DNA from: Plazaster borealis
Lineage: Eukaryota; Echinodermata; Asteroidea; Forcipulatida; Labidiasteridae
NCBI GenBank assembly: GCA_021014325.1
Contig: CM037462.1
Location: 5,736,318 to 5,800,317 of the forward strand
Reading direction: 5' to 3'
DNA: 64,000 nucleotides
The notes under the pieces are model-generated. The model worked only from the letters and a program-made list of their open reading frames with translations, did no database searches and was not told the origin of the DNA. This document shows positions 35,689-49,200 of this stretch, piece by piece (position 1 is the stretch's first letter; each line of letters begins with the position of its first letter). The position numbers were made by a program, and so were the translations under genes.

Positions 35689-36000
35689 AATTTACTGTAC
35701 ATCTACATGTACAAATACAGCATCGCTGTTACATTAAATCTTGCCGACCAAAAGATAATCCATCTCAAATTTGAAAAATTCATAAATCGTGAAACACACA
35801 TTGGATTTTTACAATCATTACGTAATCTGAAAGGTACAAACGCTACTCAAAATGTGATCCCGTTTGACCTTGACTTACGGTTAAAACTTGAACCACAATT
35901 TTTTTTTTTTACAATATACATCATTGGGTAAGTATCTTAAAAAAAGCTACACAACATTTGACGCCCATTTGACCTCGGCTTTCGATTGAAGTTGAAGTTC
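35689..36000. repeat. Continuation of the 1.7 kb repeat family up to the assembly gap
   Basis: GCATCGCTGTTAC, CACACATTGGATTTTTACAA and GTTTGACCTTGACTTACGG are diverged words of the same family, which continues what was interrupted at 20216. Confidence 0.75.
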
Positions 36001-36500
36001 NNNNNNNNNNNNNNNNNNNNNNNNNNNNNNNNNNNNNNNNNNNNNNNNNNNNNNNNNNNNNNNNNNNNNNNNNNNNNNNNNNNNNNNNNNNNNNNNNNNN
36101 NNNNNNNNNNNNNNNNNNNNNNNNNNNNNNNNNNNNNNNNNNNNNNNNNNNNNNNNNNNNNNNNNNNNNNNNNNNNNNNNNNNNNNNNNNNNNNNNNNNN
36201 NNNNNNNNNNNNNNNNNNNNNNNNNNNNNNNNNNNNNNNNNNNNNNNNNNNNNNNNNNNNNNNNNNNNNNNNNNNNNNNNNNNNNNNNNNNNNNNNNNNN
36301 NNNNNNNNNNNNNNNNNNNNNNNNNNNNNNNNNNNNNNNNNNNNNNNNNNNNNNNNNNNNNNNNNNNNNNNNNNNNNNNNNNNNNNNNNNNNNNNNNNNN
36401 NNNNNNNNNNNNNNNNNNNNNNNNNNNNNNNNNNNNNNNNNNNNNNNNNNNNNNNNNNNNNNNNNNNNNNNNNNNNNNNNNNNNNNNNNNNNNNNNNNNN
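36001..36500. other. Assembly gap of exactly 500 N
   Basis: A run of 500 N, a round number that suggests a scaffold gap of unknown true size. It directly borders the repeat family, a likely cause of assembly failure. Open frames drawn across it are meaningless. Confidence 1.
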
Positions 36501-36958
36501 TAACTTCCAAAGATCAAGAAAGATTTGACTGAGAATTTTGTAACAATCCATGAGAAAAGTTTTACCCCAAACTTCAAACAGCTGCACAAGAATGGAACAG
36601 AAGGTTAAAATTGTCCCCTACTAGAAATAATGATTAATACCGTTTTGTTGATATTAACACCGGAAGAAAACGGGGCAATAATAATATATAGAAGATGACT
36701 GTTAATTTTCGAAATATTAGCATTGCTTTTATCCCTTTTCACATTATGGGAATAATGACGTTACTTATAGTGTATTGCACAGCTACTCAAACTTGCCTCT
36801 AAAGAAGAGCTCGCACATTATATACTAGAACTACTCGGAATATGATATAGTAGGTTGTTTACAATATGATAGCATTTTGGTAATAACGTTAATAATGTGC
36901 ACTGCATGAATGCTTAAAAGTTATAATTCTGCTACCATGACGTTTTATTATGTATTAC

Positions 36959-37243
36959 CTTGTTTTGTTGTTTGTTGCTTAGTCTTATTGGACCACGGTC
37001 CTTCTCCAATGCTGTTCAAAGCGGTTACTTGAAATACATATAACGTGCATGGTGTCAGGGAAGTAATCCTTATAAGTTTATCCGTTGTTGTGTTAGGATC
37101 GATGAAGCTGGTATAAGCAGGTTTTCGATACCTATATTGGTACTCCGTTATACTGCCACCTCTTTTTCCACAGGGAAGGTCCCAGGCGAACTCGATGTGA
37201 TCTGTAGATACTGAGTTGACAATAACAGTTGGTGCTTCTGGTT
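36959..37243 (-). CDS. Tie-like exon 12: fibronectin III domain 3
   Basis: 285 bases, phase 1 to 1, no stop. It reads [20 protein letters not shown], then an EYQYRYR strand and [20 protein letters not shown], the FN3 pattern with W, Y-x-Y and a late L..Y...V.A.N..G. If the donor (CAA G|GTAATA) is not used, the frame ends four residues later at TAA, with AATAAA close behind. Confidence 0.85.
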
Positions 37244-40200
37244 CTGTTATAAAAACCACAGTAAATAATTAATATAATATAATTGAATAGAGTTGTATAC
37301 AAATCTGTACAGGCCTTAGGGCTACTAAAGTCAGCAAAATGGAAGAAAGAAAAAGAAGAAAAAAAACCCACACCTTTCTATTTACCCCATAAACTATGAC
37401 TTACTTGATTGTTTTGTTGTCATGTTTCTGGTGGATGGGGTACTCCTTCCAACGTGATTTCTCGATGTAATATTCACCCTGTATGTTGAGTACGCCTCCA
37501 GTCTGTCAATGGTGATTGTAGTGGCGGTTGTATTCAATGTGTCGATACTTGTATTGACCCTCCGACACTGCTCAAGGTATATAAGGTCATAGGTCACCAA
37601 GTAGTCAGTGGCGGGACGATGACTTTGGGTGTCGGTAACAGGAGCATCCAACGATAGCGTCATTTGAGTATCATTGATGTATGAGACTGTTACGTTGGTA
37701 ACAGGATTGGGAACTTCAAGAAGAAACGGATAAAAGAATGGGGGAAGCTTTTAAAGCCAACATAAGTAAATTACTGCGTGCGAATGGGATTGAAACATTC
37801 ACATGTCACCTCCCACGGTCTTAGTTCTTTTTAGAACTATTATAATGTATGTAATTATTGTCGTAAAAAACCTACAATAGTAGGCAAGTTTTATGCCACG
37901 TTAATCTGTTTAGTTTACCCTTGGCTGAAATAATGTTGGTAGCAGACTTGAGTGACTGACTATGACAATAGCCCCGTTGTGCTCATCATTGCAAGTTGCA
38001 AATTATAGGTTTTCTGCTGAACACTTTCATTGTATTTAAGTTCGTGCTGGAATAATAAATGCCATGTCACACCCCGTCTTTTTGTAGATTCGCAAAACAC
38101 AAGGTGGCCTAAACACCAATATCACCTTTTGATGAGTATTGATATGACTTTCAGCGCTTTAGATAAGATGACAATGCAAGCTAAGGTATCAGTGAGGATC
38201 AAACTGAAACTATATGGTGTCCAAATTTGCTTGATCTTAATTACCAACTTAAACACACAAAACACACAATATATTTAAAATCTAATGTATAATTAATTTT
38301 TTCAGCATTTTATTTACCCTTTGATTTGGTTGTGTATGGTTCCATACTGTAATTTCCGATGCCTTTACTCGTTTGTGCAGCAACTTTTAGTTGATAACTC
38401 GTGCAATTAGACAAGTTAAGGTTGACAGATGTACCCTCGACTGCAACTGATTGTACATCACTCCCATGACCATCAAGTAACTTATAGACGTAGTTCACAA
38501 TGTTGACTTTGTTTGCTGGGCAAAATACCGGATCCCATGATAATGTGTGAGTGGGTAAACCAGGACCAGAATAAGAAGACACGATGAGACTTTGCGGTTT
38601 CATATTGGGAGCTGAAATCAATCGGAACAGTATTTCGTTATGTGTAACATGATGAAAAGATCAGAGAGCGTATTGTATTCGCTTTGTTATGTCACTGCCC
38701 AAGAAGTGAAACATGAGCAAGTATAAGTTTATCCACTGAACACCAAAGCATGGATACATCAGGTCCGGAAGACCACAGCTCACATACATCAGTAGAGTGA
38801 CACTGGACTGCATGAAGAAGGCACGCAAAAGGCACTGCAGGATAGAGACAGTGGCGGGCCATCATGATTCAGGAACAACCCTTAAGCAAGTACGCGAGCA
38901 AATTGTTTAAATTTTGAGAAAAACAAATATTAGGCCTATACCACTTTCGATTAGATGAGTAATAATTGAATATCTATTTTTTGAGATAAATTCGAGCACA
39001 AGCCGATGGTCATAAGTGGATCACAGAGAGGAAGGGTGAATTAGGGAGAAGCCTGTTTTTAAAGGCACATTATAGATGAATGCAACGTACCTAACATTGT
39101 GCAAGTCGTATTGCACGATGGTCTATTGCCAATGCGAAGACATTGCTCTGTTGAAGAAAAACACGGATGTAGAACAACTTAACTTCGAAATGGAAAAGAC
39201 AACACATTCCTTTCAGCTGATTTATATTAAGTCGTAAATGTAAAAAGTGAACATTTTTTATTTAATTGCCACTTAATTATTATATTATTTAATTATTACG
39301 TTTATACCTATAGTGATTTCAGTAAACCACATCAGGTACTTTAAGTTCAAATAATGTCAGACACTTTGAAGACAATGTTCAACTCAACGTAAATAATTAG
39401 TGGAGATCAAACTTCTGGTTATAAATTATTGCAACTTTGTATCATACCTTGACAGCTATCCCCAGTATATCCTTGCGCACATTGGCCGGTATCGCATTGA
39501 CCTGTAGATCTATCACACAACGACTCGGTAGCGCAGTGACAAGTATGTGCGCAGTTCATGCCGAACGTTCCAGCTACACATGGTTCTGAAACATAGTTGC
39601 AGAGTAAACTCATAATAGATGTTTTGATGTTTATTCTGCCGTCAAGGTCAGCAGTTTGCATCTGTTGCACCTATTGACATGTTAATCAAAAGCGTTTCCG
39701 GGTAGTTTATTCCCAAATATTTTTAGTTTTAATGTTCCAGTTAAAAATGTACATGAATTCTTTTGTGAAAATATAAACAACACATCATGTTGTACTCTCT
39801 GATATGACATTGAGGGCGCTGTTTTTCACCCAACTTCACGGTCAAAACCATATTCAATGGGCCACAAGCCATTATTTTTGAATTGCAAACAGGCATTTTT
39901 ATATCAATACTTGACCTAAAGACAAAGAATCTTTTACGTTCAAATTGATGTACTTGGTTGAAGTGCACACATGCACTTAAAGCTTTTGGTAGACGTTTTG
40001 AATAGAGTATTTTGGTTTGCACCATGCTTTAGGCTCAATTTTAATGAAACGTGAATCAAAAATCAATATTATTATGATCAGAAGTGTTAAATATATACAA
40101 TTTACACACACAGTAAATTGATTATTTACAACCATAGGTAATGAGGTAACAAACGGTTGCCATGGTAACAGTAGAAGTTAATATTTATTGGGACCCTATA

Positions 40201-43200
40201 TAATGTTTACAAAAAGGCAAACAATTTGGTGTGGATCGACCTCTCCGTTAATACAGAGTTAAATTACCAAAAGTGTCTGGGGATCGGGCAATGCAAACGA
40301 TAGTTTAATTGAAGCACATCTTCACTTCTAAGTATCCATTGATATTCTATACTTAGATTTGCCTACCTTGACAATTTTTCCCAGTGTATCCTGCTGCACA
40401 GCTTCCATTACATCGACCTGCTGTTCCATTACATGACGGCCCGTCAGCACAGTGACAAGTCTGGGCACAGTTGGCACCAAATGTTCCAGCGGTACATTGT
40501 ACTAACAAGTTGGAAAGAGAGCGTTATATCAAAGGTTGTGTTTCTTAACATATTAATTTTCAGCTGTGTTCCTTACCTTGACAGTTATTTCCTGTGTATC
40601 CTGCTGCACAGTCTCCATTACATCGACCTGTTGCTCCATCGCATGACACCCCGTCGGCACAGTGACAAGTCTGGGCACAGTTGGCACCGTATGTCCCATC
40701 ATTACAATCTGAAACAGTGAAATTAAGAAAGAACCAGAAGCAAAGCACTAAACATGTCCGCGCATCAATTGATGGGTGGGTGTTTTGATTGTGGTTTTTT
40801 GTGTGTTTTGTTTCTATTTTTTAAAGGCTTCGAAAAGTATGTGACACTTGTGTCACAATGGGCTCCTCGGGGTTTTAAGCGTTTGACCATGACTTGTGTA
40901 TTAACTGTCATATGAAACCATTTGAGCTTTGAGCAAGGCAGTTGATTATTGACTATTTTACAAGTAATAACGTCTTGCGCATCTTTCCACTTCCAAAACG
41001 TATTCTACAGATCTGACAAAATACTTAAACTTCAGCAGATCCAAGTGTTAAGATCCACAACTTTTCCACCTGTACACAGTATTCCGACTGGTTCTTGAGA
41101 CACTCCACCAAAACATAAATATTAATAAAAACAGGGAATACCGGCAGTTGAGCTACGATTTGTTTGGAGCAGAAACAGCGCAAAAAATTATTGCGGACTT
41201 CAAAATACTGGTCTCAGTCCAAAGAAAACAGAAGAGTAAGATGGCTTTCTAAATAAGACACATAATCCAGTCTACAAGACAATCGCCGCTGCGGCGTGTC
41301 GTGTAGTGGCAGCAGAATGCGCCGCAGCACGTTGTGTACCCTTACAATTGTTATTGTTACATACATTGGTTTCTCAATTCAAAAACTTCAAAAACCTGTC
41401 TGGGAATAGATAAGGAAAAGCGCTTTGAGACGCACGTATATAGAGCTAAATAAAAAGTAGTTAATATCATTATACAACAAACAGCTGTACTGCTAACCTT
41501 GTGTGGTAGGCCTACATCAAAGCTTTTAGCACACAAATAAGTTATCTTGGGGGTTGCAAAAACCTTTAGTCCGAAATAAAATCCCCCAACAAATTCCCTT
41601 TGTTATCATCTTATGTTAAATAAGTTGCCATTTTTTGTTTTCACCAGAAACATTAAACCATGTCACTGGATTATATCACTATGAAAAAAAACGTACTGTA
41701 TCTGACACATAATAAACATTGAATAATTATGTACACAGAAAAAATATTAGGGATTCTCAAAAAAAGGTATCAAGCCCGTCTAGTTGTATATTCGCTAAGT
41801 CTAAAATTGCACATCGTTTTCCTACAGTGCCAACCCATTATAGAGATGACTTCCTTAGCCGACCTAACAGACAAAGACACACAACCACCTTGATCTGAAC
41901 ACGGGTATTGCACACACAGCGTGATGTCCCACGTATGTAGTTAAATAATGTACTTTGTTCATGGAAAGCTCTATTTTAATTGTAGCATTTTAAACCAATA
42001 GCGTGTTTAGCTTATGTTTAAGTGTTTGAATATTATAGCTTATGACTTACGACACATTCCTTGAAGATTATTACTGATTGTTTTAGTAAAACAATGTACC
42101 TTTCTTGCAATTAAGTCCCTGGTACCCAGCGGCACAGCTGCAGCCGTATGGATCTGGTAAACAGAACAGCATCCCTTTGCAAGTAGAACCAAGTGATGGC
42201 AACCCAACAGAATCACAGTAAAGGTTCCCTTCTTGGCCAAAGCGGTTTGGTCCTCGTAACATCCTCACATGACATCAACAACATTAATTAGACTAGTTGT
42301 GTATTTAATACGCATGGATGATACTTATTTAGAACAGTGTGACCACACGGTCTTTTTTTGTGTGTGACAATGACCATGTTGGTAGCTGGCCGCCACCAAG
42401 ATCATTGCAAAGCAGTGAAGACTGGGCCCTCGCTCCGTCATCCCCATTTACAAGTAACCATAACATAATTAGGTTGTGTGTTTTTTTTCTTTCGCCAATC
42501 TATTTTTTAAACAATGTTCTGATCATTCCGACCATTCTTTAGGCTGTTCGTTTTTTGCGCGGCGCCTAATTAATTTTTACACATTGGACCAAGACTAAAA
42601 TGTACATTTGCAGAACCAAACTTTGCGTTTTGAAAACGTTTAATTACTTTTATTTTGTTGTTGTTCGGCTTTATGTATCGCATTTTGTTGGTTTATTGAA
42701 AGTATAAGCTACTTTAGATTGATGCTTTTTCTGTGCGTTCAGGCATACACGCGACACGCGCTTGCACGCGGCACCAACATCTCTACCAAGAAAATAAAAG
42801 GAACAAAATAATACTAAACAAGAAAGTTGATTAGCACACAATAGTCTGCTGTTATTTTTAAGCAAATTCACGGAGTCTGTCTTTGTATCACAGTTAAAAT
42901 ATACACCACGTGACAAGTTTCCGACCAATCAGGATGCATAAACTCTCCAATGTGTGTATTAATATAATTTTCTTAATACCCAGTTTTCTAAAAAGGTAAA
43001 AACAAATTCAATTCATATTTGTATTCAAACAAGTTTGGTTTTGTTATAATTATCACTTAGCAGGCAGTTAGCTTTTTTCCAACTAAGTTGATTTGCTTTA
43101 CCAAATAAATGTGTTAGTCTAACATAATATTAAAGTTAGGTGCCCTACTGCCACTTAAAGAGCTATGGCTTATGCTATCAATGTAGGAATGTGATGTAAC

Positions 43201-46200
43201 TTTCAATTGATTTTGAAATGCAAGTTGACATTTCTTTGAAGATGTTAGTTCAAATGTTTTGGTTTTGTTTTTAACAAGTCAACTTCTTTAAAATGTTCGT
43301 CTCTTCTGAATACTTACTTTGTTGACAGAATTTACCACTAAACCCAGGTGGGCAGATGCAGCCACCATCAACCTGATCACAAACGCCACCATTACGACAT
43401 CTCAGACAATTTTTCGTTACAGTCCGGTTGGCCATATTTATTTTTTGGGCATCCTGTTACAGAAGAAAATCAGTGTCAAAAACGCTTTTACAGCAGCTTT
43501 CACATTAGCATGCTAGCTAGCATACCAAGAAAGCCAAATCGTTCCACTGAAGTTTATATTATCAGTATACTTGTTGTTACAAATTAATAATTTGTTATAT
43601 CGAATGTATTAACGTCTGCCATCCCCACGTCTAGTCTGGCAGGTTGACCCGAGGCTGGGCTGCTGCTGGTCACAGTACAGGCTATGGATGCAGTTAGGTG
43701 GAGCTGGGCCTATTCCTTTGTGTATCATTAAATGTTCTCTGTGTGTGAAATAGTTGCCAACATCTTTGTTTGGAAGTGAAGCAATGTTATCGGGATGGTC
43801 TGGTTCAAAGTAAATGATAGCAGTCCGTGATATGTAGACAATAACAGTGAACTCACATATGTTTATCTTTTAAATAAATAAATAAACAAAGAAATCATTT
43901 AGCTCACCTCTAACAATTAATCTTAGTAGAGCTTGATTTCCTCTGGCACGTTCATGTTTATAATGACACTCATAAATACCACTGTTGCTTATGTTAAATT
44001 CCAGGGTGTTTGGTTTCATCGGAGTACCGCCATTTTTTCTCCATTTGCTGACTGGAATAGTGTCACCTTTGTGTTTCTTGTAACGGTAAGACTAACAACA
44101 TCCCCACGGTTCACAGTACGGCTTACGAAGGTTGGTAGAAGAGATGCTGTGAATGTCAACAATTAATGACAAAATATAATACAACATCACTTGCAATAAT
44201 TTCCCTTTGGTTTGTTTATGGCATAATAAACATAATGTTGTTTTAGAATAATACCCAGTTATTATATCACCAATGAAAACAAACCGGTTGCCTTCGATAG
44301 AAATGAATGGAAATAATCAACTGTTTGGTATAATGGAAACATGGGCATTCTTCAAAGCCTTACTATTTGGTTAACATTTTATGTAGTAACCTTTGTAGTG
44401 TTTTAGTTAATCAATTTCATGGCGGTGAGTCATAGTTATCTGGTTTTCGGACCGTAACTTGAGTTAGAAGTGACATTTGGACTTGTAACTTGGGTGGGGG
44501 TTGGGTTGCCAGTGGTTTTTCGCAACGACGGTCGGGAGGATGGAGGGTGTACTGTCGCATTCCAACTACTTTTTGGCTTTGCTAGTGTACTACTAGCAGT
44601 ACTACATGTACATAATATGTACTTGTAGTACGTTTGTCACTTTTGGATTTATCAAGCTTTCATTAACGTTTTACCATATTCTGGGTTTGTTTCTTTCATG
44701 ACTTTTGGGACGATCTTTGGATGAAGAAGGAACGTAGATTGGACCGATGCCGTGTGTCTTGTGTGCTGGTTGTTTATGAGCCAGGGGCTGAAATTTCACA
44801 CATTGGTACCAACTCGAGGGACCAATTCTAATATTACTTTTCTTGTTGCAAATAATCCATAACTTACCATAAACTATGATAGCCTTTCCAACAAAATTAG
44901 ATTTCTACCAGTTTTCGAAAGATTTTCACCGTAAAATCTCAAACCTCTCAGCCTCTTCCGTTATTGATAAGTCAACGACCGTTTACATATTAACACAAAC
45001 TAAGCCATTTGTTTGAATGGAGATATAATAATTTGAGTGTTCATACTCAAACAGCCGCTGTTTTTTTTTCACTTTGCTGCCTCTCAATAAAAACAGACCG
45101 TCGGCCATTTTGTTTTCGCTTTGGCAACAAAGTTAAACGTTTACTGTTGATTTTAGACCTTTATGAGTAAACAAACAATGTGTGTTTTTATGAAGAGTAG
45201 AGGTAAACTATTTTTTATAGCGCTGTTGTTAAATGAGAGGGAAAAGTGTACATTCAGAAAAAAAACAGTAAGAACGTGCCGTAAATGCGATGCTCCGCCG
45301 TCTGCTCATTATGCTGACCGAAGACAATCGGTGACGATCCAGATCAATGCTGTTTACATTTTAAAGTATAATTGTGAATACTGAAATACCTGGATTTCAG
45401 AGATGTAATACACAGAAAATTTGTAAATTTTATTAACTATTATGAAAGACAGAAAAAGGCCGACCCAAGAGTTTAGCATGCAGTTTTGGTCGGTCAACGC
45501 ATGCAGTTTTGGTGGAGGGCAACGCATTTGACCTCATATATTTTATCTCATATATTTTATTTTATTTTACTATTTTCGGGGGGCCTATCTCTTTATATTA
45601 AATTTACGATGTTGTTTTATTTTTAAAACTATAAAACATGTTTTTTTAATTGTTGCATAACCCTTGACACTGCTGGTGAAACTTTAAAAGGGAAAGCAAA
45701 ATTTGCTACCGTGTTTAACTGCTCTTCGCTTTCTTTTTATCGTTTCCCAGGCTTTAGAGTTCGATTCCCTCTGAAATGAAATAATATATTGGTGTTTTCA
45801 GCCTACATTATTTTCCTAAATTATTTAGAAATCATCTACCGGCACCGGGCAGTGGCTCCCCTGACAAGAAATTAGTGTGGGATTGCATGCGGCGAACTTG
45901 TTTTTCTGTTCCTTTTCTCTTTAAATACTAGGAGTCTTCCACTCTACTTGATTTCTTTTGATTTTTAGTGGTAAAAGAAAAAAGTTCTAGAGCAATTGTT
46001 CTTTTCTATTTAGGTTGAGCTACAACGTTAAAATGCCACAGGCAGTAACCAATAGAAAGGGACACCCTCTGTCATGGTCATCCCCACCCCACCCCTAACC
46101 CCGATACGGTTAAGTAGGCCTGCACAAATTTGGTGGACATTTTTCTCCCTTAATCCACTTTTCTTTGTCAGAAGTATTTAAAGCACGTCTAGGGAGACAT

Positions 46201-49200
46201 AACATCTGAGCTATTTGCATCGCTGCCAGCGTAGAGGGCGACTGATGAAATATCAGTCGCGATTCTGGCATGACCGCAGCTGGACGTCCTGTAGATCCGT
46301 CGCAGTGTGAAACAATTCAGAACCGCGGGAATTTAGTATTGTTGTGCGGTTAGCCTGACTCAACAGTTGGTAAGAGTATCGTTTGGTATTTTGAGCTCAC
46401 AACCTATGAACTGAGAGGTGTATTTGTATACTTTTATTTTACTGTACCCTAAGTTGTGAGAAAGTGTCGCACACGGAATACATAGTTGTAGGCTATTATT
46501 ATTGCTCACGGCGGCAGGGTGGACCGCAGAGAAATTTCAAGTGCGTGCCAAGTATTACCAACTCCTGTTTTGTTGTCTAGATTTTGGGTTTAAGGTTCGA
46601 TATTCTACTGCATGTATTTTGTCAGTATAAATGTTGCAGTGGCAACCCCAGGGTGCAGGTTGCGGGAGCCATACTCGTCATACCCGAGTGATCGCGGTTA
46701 AAAGGCCTAAAAGCCCGGCTTTCAATTATTCTAAAGGACTTTCGGCCTCTAGCTTTCTTAAAGAATGTAGAGGCCTACTCGCAGTTGTGCAACCCCGTTA
46801 TGAAACCGTATAGGCCTTGCATTTTGTCCTTGGTACAATTCTCGTGTCGACTTGGGCATTTTTAAACCTAGGCTAGCTCAAAACGCAAATTTCATCCATG
46901 ATGAGGGACCAAAATGCAATCATAGAAGGGCATGAACGGGTTTACGGCGCCGTTGGAAATCGTCCTCAAAGATTTTCCGGGGCCTCTGCACTACATACAA
47001 TATTTCCAAAACAGCAGATGCTTTGAAAGCTTAATAGAAGATGGATGGGATGATCCAACACAGTTTAAAGACATGCATGCGGAGTGGGGAAACCACGTGT
47101 TGCCCTCAGCTCCGAACGGGGGTCAAAAAAGAAATCTGGAGGTGATACTGCTAAGAGTTGATGCTGGCCCCCTAGATAATATAAAATTACCCGTTTAATG
47201 TTGTACCTGATGAGCGGATAGCCGTAGGTTGCTCAAATGGAAGAATTGTTAAATATTTTGCAAAGGTCATAAAACATATGCCAAGGTTTAATGTTGTACC
47301 TGCCGAGCGGATGGCTCAAGGTTGCAAAAATGAAAGAATGTTGGAATAATTTGCAAAGGTCATACAAATGACAATGTTTAATTTTGTACTTGCCGAGCGA
47401 ATGGCTCAAGGTTGCTGAAATGTAAGAAGTTTTGAATAATTTGCAAAGGTCCAAAGAAATTACAATGTTCAATGTTGTACCTGCCGAGCGAATGGCTCAA
47501 GGTTGATTAAATGTAAGAATGTTTGAATAATTTGCAAAGGTCAAAAACAAAAACTAAAAGACAATGTTCAATGCTGTGCCTGCTGAGCGTTTGGCTCAAG
47601 GTTGCTCAAATGTAAGAAGTTTTGAATAATTTGCAAAGCTCAAAAGAAATGACAATGTTCAATGTTGTACCTGCCGAGCGAATGGCTCAAGGTTGATTAA
47701 ATGTAAGAATGTTTGAATAATTTGCAAAGGTCAAAAAAAAAAAAAAAAAAAAGACAATGTTCAATGCTGTGCCCGCTGAGCGTTTGGCTCAAGGTTGCTC
47801 AAATGTAAGAAGTTTTGAATAATTTGCAAAGCTCAAAAGAAATGACAATGTTCAATGCTGTACCCGCCGAGCGGATGGCTCAAGGTCGCAAAGATGAAAG
47901 AATGTTTGAATAATTTGCAAAGGTCATAAAAATGGCAATGTTAAATGTTGTACCTGCCGAGCGAATGGCTCAAGGTTGCTCAAATGTAAGAAGTTTTGAA
48001 TAATTAGCAAAGGTCATAAGAAATGACAATGTTCAATGGTGTACCTGTCGAGCGGATGGCTCAAGGTAGCAAATATGCAAGAATGTTTGAATAATTTGAA
48101 AAAGTCATACAAATAGACAATGTTTAATGGCTCAAGGCTGCTCAAATGCAAGATTGTTCGAATAGTTTGCAACGGTCATACAAAATGACAATTTTAAAAG
48201 TTGTACCTGACGAGCGGATGGCTCAAGGTTGCCGGGGCTATAGATCCCCGAGATCGTGAGATGATTTGGCCTCACGCAGAAAGTGAGATGTTATGCCTCA
48301 CATACAGAGTATTTTAACCTGGGTGCGGCCCCGAGATCGTGAGATGATTTGGCCTCATGCAGAAAGTGAGATGTTTTGGCCTCACATACAGAGAGTTTTA
48401 ACCAAATTGGGGCTATAGATCCCCGAGATCGTGAGATGATTTGGCCTCACGCAGAAAGTCAGATATCTGGCCTCACATACAGAGTATATTACCCGGGGTG
48501 CGGCCCTGAGATCGTGAGATGATTTGGCCTCACGCAGAAAGTGAGATGTTTGGTCTCACATACAGAGAGTTTTAACCAAATGGGGGCTATAGATCCCCGA
48601 GATCGTGAGATGATTTGGCCTCACGCAGAAAGTCAGATGTTTGGTCTCATATACAGAGTATATTAACCGGGGTGCGGCCCCGAGATCGTGAGATGATTTG
48701 GCCTCACGCAGAAAGTGAGATGTTTGGTCTCATATACAGAGTATTATTAACCGGGGTGAGGCCCTGAGGTTGTGAGAAGATTTGGCCTCACGAAGGGACA
48801 AGGACATTGTTTTATAAACCGGGGATAGGTCCAGAGAGTGTAAGAGTGCTCAAGTGCAAGATTGTTTGAATAGTTTGCAAAGGTCATAAACAATGACAAT
48901 GTTTAAAGTTGTACCCGATGAGCAGCGTTTGGCTCAAGGATGCTCAAAGGCAAGAATGTTTGAAAAGTTTGCAAAGGTCATAAGAAATGACAGTGTCAAT
49001 GTTGCACCTGCCGAGCGGATGGCCCAAGGTTGCTCAATGTAAGAAGTTTGAATAATTTGCAAAGGTCATAAGAAATGACAATGTTCAATGCTGTACCTGC
49101 CGAGCGGATGGCTCAAGGTAGCAAAAGTGAAAGAATGTTTGAATAATTTGCAAAGGTCATACAAAATGACAATGTTTAATGTTGTATCTGCCGAGCGAAT

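Noticed and set aside
35921..36589. Long open frames across the gap
   Set aside because: They consist mostly of N and carry no information.
45745..45785. GAGTTCGATTCCCTCT resembling a tRNA T-arm
   Set aside because: The stem pairing is poor and no acceptor, D or anticodon arm is found at the right distances.
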